Assembly (NCBI RefSeq): GCF_000327385.1
Contig: NW_008711185.1
Location: 558,149 to 622,148 of the forward strand
Direction: 5' to 3'
Source of the DNA: Lottia gigantea
Lineage: Eukaryota; Mollusca; Gastropoda; Lottiidae
Length of the DNA stretch: 64,000 bases
The notes below the pieces were generated by a model. The model was given only the letters and a program-made list of their open reading frames with translations. It did no database searches and was not told the DNA's origin. Made by a program: the position numbers and the translations under genes. Positions 63,101 through 64,000 of the stretch are shown one piece after another. Position 1 is the stretch's first letter, and every line of letters begins with the position of its first letter.

Positions 63101-64000
63101 CCAACATTTTCACGCTAGCATATACAGTTTCCTCCTGTTACATCCGCTGTACATTCCCTTCTAACCCCAAGTTATTTTCATTATGCTCCCCAACTACAAC
63201 AACCACTGGCAAGNNNNNNNNNNNNNNNNNNNNNNNNNNNNNNNNNNNNNNNNNNNNNNNNNNATGCTCATAGGTCAGACATCAAATTAAAGAAAGACAA
63301 GCCTGTTTCTAATCATTTCAACCTCGACGACCATTCAATAGACGATCTCACCCTAATCCCAATTGAGCGTATAGAAATTGACTTGCCCGAAGATGAAACT
63401 ACCAAATTCCGTCAATCTAGGGAGGCCCATTGGATTGAGACATTGAATACAGCAAGACCTATAGGACTAAATATTCATCATAATGTAGGCATAGCACCCT
63501 TTGTTGTCCCGTTTAATACAACCAGCAATCGAGCAAGCAAGATAGTTCATGCCCACTATAAGAGCCTTCAAGAGAAATTCCCCCATGTCTATAAGCAGAA
63601 AATGATAGTTGCATATTCAAAAAATAAGAACTTAAATGATAATATTGTTCATAGTAAACTAAAAACAATCAGTACATAACAGATACTATACTTCTCGCCC
63701 ATCGGGCGAGTTATTTTTTCTAATTTCAGATCAGAATAAGAACAGAAGAAAACCCAATATCAAGACCCTTAATCCTAATTTCTAAATAAAGTGTCTGCTC
63801 CACCCTAGGCCTGTACATTTGGGAGAATCAAACCCTCCCTTCCCCGAAATCCAAAAAGACAAGAACCAGGAAAAGAAAACAATTTTGATGATTGTTCTGT
63901 GTGGGAACCCAAAAATATTTATCATTTGCAGAAGACTAACCTTGCTGTGCCAATTCTTGACCCCAGAGTTTACGTTCTGCTTTCAGACCATCAATGACAG
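30044..64000 (-). CDS. LRRCC1: LRRCC1 (CLERC), centrosomal LRR coiled-coil protein, C-terminal eight exons
   Basis: Centriole/centrosome protein needed for spindle poles and cilia; human LRRCC1 has an N-terminal leucine-rich repeat domain and a long coiled coil. In transcript order the exons are 63941-64000 (partial), 59037-59125, 58776-58850, 55106-55219, 32487-32581, 31130-31267, 30583-30718 and 30044-30169. Phases all agree and give the last 276 residues. Anchors to the human protein: AERKLWGQELAQQG (human TERKVWGHELAQQG), SSLAQDRGRLEAKIE, MIDDQTETIRKLKE (human IIDDQTETIRKLKD), KLKSVDDTF (human KLHSMDDAF), VEEEMRDLLRETEKTK. The sequence is coiled coil throughout. The 22.5-kb intron at 32582-55105 hosts two large minisatellites and a Penelope relic. 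The LRR exons and promoter lie off the right edge. Recognition rests on remembered human sequence, but several long segments agree in order. Confidence 0.93.
30583..30718 (-). CDS. LRRCC1: LRRCC1 exon (KLKSVDDTF)
   Basis: LAVEKLKSVDDTFRNQLESK then DQSYQQHITQLEQEKNEEIQ and QANRR; human AMEKLHSMDDAFKRQVDA...QLANEKQKCIDSAN. Confidence 0.95.
31130..31267 (-). CDS. LRRCC1: LRRCC1 exon (LNNKWREKSGL)
   Basis: SVLNNKWREKSGLISELEQQ, VGQMKQSWSQKEKKLTEERD, RAVEAA. Human has STLNRKWHDKGELLCHLE and KKLKAERDK. Confidence 0.94.
31335..31692. repeat. 19-bp-based minisatellite (LRRCC1 intron)
   Basis: Related 19-bp half-units (AACCATTAATAACAGTATT; AACCATTAACAAAAGTTAT; AACAATGAATAACAGTAAT) combine into 38- and 57-bp blocks, about 18 half-units in all, more regular toward the right. 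Confidence 0.9.
32085..32255. mobile_element. Foldback MITE family A, copy 7, left arm and centre
   Basis: TTAAAGGGATTGTAAAGAGG, TTTGCACCATTCCAATTTTG, CCATTAAAACAAAGTGTTTG, ending shortly after GGACCTTTGCAATTAGCGGC. The right arm is absent. Confidence 0.8.
32487..32581 (-). CDS. LRRCC1: LRRCC1 exon after the 22.5-kb intron
   Basis: EMIDRLQERKDDLKQQKNDL then QTELEESQKAH plus AG of a split Ser codon. Human equivalent: LERHNERKEKLKQQLKGKEV. The coiled coil continues across the long intron with nothing apparently missing. Confidence 0.92.
32788..33080. mobile_element. Foldback MITE family B, copy 4, decayed
   Basis: TTAAAGTCCATGATTCTTCA, GAAAAGACAAGTCTTTCAAT, CACACATGGATTTGAAG and GGTGAGCTGTGAACACTATT are family B internal motifs in reverse order to copy 1. 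The terminal repeats are eroded. Confidence 0.65.
33760..33930. repeat. Diverged interspersed repeat, family uncertain
   Basis: GTTTCGTCAAACTCTGTCAA, GCCTTCTAGAGTGTTTATGA, GGGAACGGACGAACACAGAT and CCCCCCCGATTCATGTAAGG look like a widespread repeat type, but no second copy is in the window. Confidence 0.3.
34350..34393. mobile_element. Foldback MITE family A, end fragment
   Basis: GAGGGATTATAGAGAAGTTT then TCTAAATTGTTTATGTGTA is the left 40 bp of family A; the rest is missing. Confidence 0.6.
35502..35668. mobile_element. Foldback MITE family A, copy 8, mostly right arm
   Basis: TTAGTGATGTCATCAAACAC, TTAGTTTTGGTGGAATTGCA, CACAGACGTCTGATTC, GATGCTATCAGTGTCC and ATCTCTTTACAATTTCTTTA. A short GTTATGTGTAT at the left suggests most of the left arm was deleted. 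Confidence 0.8.
36363..36384 (+). other. G-quadruplex-type motif (LRRCC1 intron)
   Basis: Four GGG runs separated by loops of 4, 4 and 2 bases in an otherwise AT-rich intron, on the strand opposite to LRRCC1 transcription. Confidence 0.6.
37745..37876 (-). mobile_element. Terminal fragment of a hAT-like element
   Basis: Read on the minus strand it begins GGGCTGTGCAACGTACGGCC and GGCCCGCGAGATGATTTCAT, like the GGGxxGGCAACxTxCGGCCC ends of some hAT transposons. GC-rich island in AT-rich surroundings; the other end was not found. Confidence 0.4.
39272..39626. mobile_element. Foldback/MITE family C, copy 1
   Basis: Begins TTAAAGGGACATTTTGCTTT and ends CTACAAAAAAAGGGGAATGC...CTTTAA. Shares CAAACTGAATTTGTTTTTAA, GAGAGTACTAATTGTT, TTTATAATGGCT and TTTGGTGTATAGTTTTCACA with the copy at 61.8 kb. 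355 bp. Confidence 0.85.
40266..41388. repeat. 55-bp minisatellite, about 20 units, with hammerhead-like boxes
   Basis: Each unit reads TATTCCTGATGACGGTGTGA, GAACCACATTGAAACATTG, ATAATACTATCTATTA. Every unit keeps CTGATGA and GAAAC 18 nt apart (one unit partly duplicated at 41065). ATAATA and TATTAT form a 6-bp stem around CTATC. The last unit ends GAAACGTTG. Frames across it (60-95 codons) are artefacts. Confidence 0.95.
42154..42442. mobile_element. Foldback element, family D, copy 2
   Basis: TTCACAATGTCAAGCTATTA, ATACCTTGACATCA, GAATACATCCAATCAGAGAC, then inverted GTCGAAGGCTGTGATTGGCT, TGATACAAGAAAGGTTGC and ATAGCTTTACATTGTAAA; same order as the copy at 6738-7010. Confidence 0.75.
42737..43023. 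mobile_element. Foldback MITE family B, copy 5 (best ends)
   Basis: Left end TTAAAGGGACAGATTTGCCT, right end GCAAATCTGTCCCTTTAA. Internal AATCCATGTGTGTTGAAAGT and CAGAAAAGACATATATAGAA match copy 1. 287 bp. Confidence 0.9.
43985..44940. repeat. 39-bp minisatellite, about 24 units
   Basis: Unit TGATTGTGTTCTTATAATGA then TTGAGTTTGTGTAATTTCC. As 39 is 13 codons, the minus strand has a 354-codon frame repeating KLHKLNHYKNTIR and related 13-mers; an overlapping frame is also open. The frame is a by-product of the period: no signal peptide, no splice context, and it lies inside an LRRCC1 intron. Confidence 0.95.
44941..45310. repeat. Diverged continuation of the 39-bp array
   Basis: Units become AATGACCTGATTGAGCTCCT, GTAATGACCTGATGAATTTC and GGTGGATTTCCTTTAAAT, with period near 21-22 bp. 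The same half-unit logic but richer in C and more diverged, so probably an older part of the array. Confidence 0.8.
45880..46152 (-). mobile_element. tRNA-derived SINE, near complete
   Basis: B box GGTTCAATCCC (46091-46101, inverted) and A-box-like TGGCTCATTGAGT (46123-46135). The body has GGAAAAAGCGTCTAGTCATT, GCACGTTAAAGATCCTTTGA, CTGTCCTGGCAAAATTTCCC; the tail is ATTCATTTCATTTC. Confidence 0.85.
46903..47062 (-). mobile_element. tRNA-derived SINE, internally deleted
   Basis: Head CTAACCTGAAGTTCCTGGGT AAGATCCC and 3' end GCAGAAAAGTAGGACCTAAA plus ATTCATTTCATTTT; most of the body is missing. Confidence 0.75.
49691..49792. mobile_element. Foldback MITE family A, copy 9, left arm only
   Basis: AGGGATTGGAAATTTGTTTA, GATAGCATCTATTTGCACCA, TTCAATCAGACGCTGTGGCT. 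Ends before the centre. Confidence 0.7.
50385..50615. mobile_element. Foldback MITE family A, copy 10, both arms
   Basis: GACATTGATAGCATCAAATT, CAATCATACATCTGTGGTTC, CCACTAAAATTCACTAG, centre GCGATGAGCGGCGTCATAAA, then TTAGTTTTAG...GTTCCCAATACTCATAC...CCTCTTTACAATCCCTTTAA. The right arm is internally shortened. Confidence 0.85.
52467..53375 (-). mobile_element. Penelope-like element relic (RT plus GIY-YIG)
   Basis: Minus-strand conceptual reading shows a Penelope-type reverse transcriptase motif B, MGKRFAPSHANIFM, and MAEWKRE just after, a degraded catalytic block, and, about 700 bp further on, the end of a GIY-YIG endonuclease (VGKT at 52608-52619, then HKSD and VSKQFNQLGHDLLDL). The order is the canonical RT then endonuclease. 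The copy is old and broken many times over. It lies in the 22.5-kb LRRCC1 intron in sense orientation to that gene. Confidence 0.8.
55106..55219 (-). CDS. LRRCC1: LRRCC1 exon before the 22.5-kb intron
   Basis: Thirty-eight codons, GLLERDEEIRSVREEALKMQ then KSLEEQLADEKNINQDNQ, phase 0 at both ends. Aligns with human CLQEKDEHIKRLQEK...EQLDEKSSQLDE. Confidence 0.9.
56080..57285. repeat. 25-bp/15-bp composite minisatellite (LRRCC1 intron)
   Basis: Mixture of a 25-bp unit (AACAACACACAGCAACACTC then TTTAT) and a shorter 15-bp AACAACACACTTTAT, about 1.2 kb. Blocks with CAGCAGCAATCTTT and CAACAGACTTTAT variants recur in the same order near 56330 and 56526, showing block duplication. Strong A/C strand asymmetry: almost no G. 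Confidence 0.95.
57476..57640. repeat. 82-bp direct tandem duplication
   Basis: Two nearly identical copies starting AAATTCTAAAAAATTGTC and ending CTTATTCAATTGAGTGATTA, joined head to tail; only a few bases differ, so the duplication is recent. Confidence 0.9.
58030..58695. repeat. 25-bp minisatellite, about 26 units (LRRCC1 intron)
   Basis: Unit ATATTGGCTATTAAATAAAA then TCAGC; variants AGATAAAA, TCAGT and GGCAATT recur. One 16-bp unit lacks TAAATAAAA-type sequence near 58395. Very homogeneous, therefore young. It ends about 80 bp from an LRRCC1 exon. Confidence 0.95.
58776..58850 (-). CDS. LRRCC1: LRRCC1 exon (DDQTETIRKLKE)
   Basis: Twenty-five codons, RETDIVKIKTKMIDDQTETI then RKLKE; the most conserved stretch in the window for this gene. 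Confidence 0.95.
59037..59125 (-). CDS. LRRCC1: LRRCC1 exon (SSLAQDRGRLEAK)
   Basis: Completes the split Gly codon and then reads SSLAQDRGRLEAKIETLQYE and LNTMQKNIN. Human has SSLAQNRGKLEAQIESL. Confidence 0.92.
59195..59232 (-). repeat. Penelope/pLTR-like motif fragment
   Basis: Minus strand reads CACCTGAAGATGACAAGATT then GTTGAAACATCGTGTGTAAT, a motif layout (CCTGAAGA...GAAACxTCGT) common at ends of Penelope-like and related retroelements. Only this short piece is recognisable. Confidence 0.4.
59335..59635. repeat. Diverged duplication, period about 180 bp
   Basis: GATTAGGTTTACGGAAACCT followed by AAATAC, AGATACTTT and AAGTTAAA...CTTTCAG occurs twice, near 59364 and 59540. Confidence 0.7.
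59932..60165. mobile_element. Foldback MITE family A, copy 11
   Basis: TTAAAGAGACTGTAAAGAGA, GTGTATCAGGGACACTGATA, CAGACGTCTGTGATTCCTGC, centre, then TGATGTCATTAAACACTTAG and TTTTAGTGGAATTGCAGGAA; the outer right arm is lost. Confidence 0.85.
60166..61802. other. LRRCC1 intron, nothing recognised
   Basis: AT-rich, non-repetitive as far as I can see. A 61-codon minus-strand frame at 60936-61121 has no supporting feature. Confidence 0.5.
61803..62257. mobile_element. Foldback/MITE family C, copy 2
   Basis: TTAAAGGGGTATTCCACTTT at left, CTACAAAAAAAGCAGAATGT then CCCTTTTAA at right. Carries the shared CAAACTGAATTTGTTTTAAA and TTTGGTGTATAGTTTTCACA. 455 bp; about 100 bp longer in the middle than copy 1. 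Confidence 0.85.
62455..62735. repeat. Diverged duplication, period about 183 bp
   Basis: TTATTTATGTTTTTC, ATGTAAATT, TACTCxGAGATxATC and TATAATCAAAA occur twice in the same order, upstream of the Penelope-like piece, and may be part of its left end. Confidence 0.65.
62880..63213 (+). mobile_element. Probable 5' part of a Penelope-like element
   Basis: CACTTGAAAAAGGATAATAT then TTCGAAAACCGGTTCGTGTC resembles the leader/pLTR of Penelope-like elements. An ATG at 63183 opens MLPNYNNHWQ just before the 50-N gap (63214-63263). Probably the same insertion as the coding piece after the gap, but the gap prevents proof. Confidence 0.5.
63214..63263. other. Assembly gap (50 N)
   Basis: Run of N interrupting the Penelope-like element. 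The round length suggests a placeholder, so the real distance is unknown. Confidence 0.95.
63265..63679 (+). mobile_element. Penelope-like coding segment with GIY-YIG endonuclease end
   Basis: An open frame of 137 codons continues from the assembly gap. It reads HRSDIKLKKDKPVSNHF, then HSIDDLTLIPIERI, then REAHWIETLNTARPIGLN, which is the C-terminal half of the GIY-YIG nuclease of Penelope-like elements (a nuclease that nicks target DNA for reverse transcription). After that comes APFVVPFNTTSNRASKIV and finally KNKNLNDNIVHSKLK before the stop. In canonical elements this second block precedes the nuclease. It lies antisense to LRRCC1 inside an intron. No reverse transcriptase is visible downstream. 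Confidence 0.7.
63694..63710 (+). other. Perfect 7-bp GC-rich hairpin after the retroelement stop
   Basis: CTCGCCC-ATC-GGGCGAG followed by TTATTTTTT, 14 bases after the stop codon. It looks like a 3' UTR stem-loop of the element; the T-run makes it resemble a bacterial terminator, but the context is eukaryotic. Confidence 0.6.
63941..64000 (-). CDS. LRRCC1: LRRCC1 exon, cut by window edge
   Basis: VIDGLKAERKLWGQELAQQ plus one base before GTTAG. Matches human FGLRTERKVWGHELAQQ; the upstream part of the exon is outside the window. Confidence 0.9.

Noticed and set aside
63694-63720. Rho-independent bacterial terminator or bacterial contamination
   Set aside because: Surrounding genes are intron-bearing animal genes and the hairpin directly follows a retroelement frame.

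Overview
The window is a piece of an AT-rich, intron-rich animal genome. Three host genes with ordinary GT-AG introns can be read exon by exon, and the spaces between exons are filled with small foldback transposons, tRNA-derived SINEs, Penelope-like retroelement pieces and at least nine minisatellite arrays. The proteins are clearly orthologous to vertebrate ones but divergent. A clan-3 cytochrome P450, abundant short palindromic elements and Penelope-like elements together suggest a lophotrochozoan, most likely a mollusc. That taxonomic guess is inference.

Layout: (1) 19-4521, minus strand: the first eight coding exons (345 residues) of a CYP3-clan P450, running off the left edge before the heme-binding region, with a TATA box near 4604-4613. 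(2) 4620-10823: intergenic DNA with foldback elements, a 153-bp hAT-like element and a 21-bp minisatellite. (3) 10824-26769, plus strand: a complete 13-exon KAT7/HBO1 MYST histone acetyltransferase (589 residues), with a poly(A) signal at 27249. (4) 26770-30043: a convergent intergenic space with a well-preserved SINE. (5) 30044-64000, minus strand: the last eight exons (276 residues) of LRRCC1/CLERC, the centrosomal leucine-rich-repeat coiled-coil protein. One of its introns is 22.5 kb. The leucine-rich repeats lie beyond the right edge.

The three genes are not a functional unit: one is a membrane monooxygenase-fold enzyme, one a chromatin enzyme and one a centriole protein. KAT7 and LRRCC1 are convergent neighbours about 3.3 kb apart (stop to stop).

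The repeats have structure of their own. Three foldback families all end in TTAAAGGG; the commonest has about a dozen copies or pieces. One minisatellite appears to have grown out of the centre of such an element, and one assembly gap lies inside another copy. A 55-bp array carries boxes resembling the conserved core of a hammerhead ribozyme. Two Penelope-like pieces lie in LRRCC1 introns, one in canonical RT-then-endonuclease order and one with an unusual order. I found no bacterial-type operon, CRISPR array, rRNA or functional tRNA gene, and no convincing new multi-gene system.
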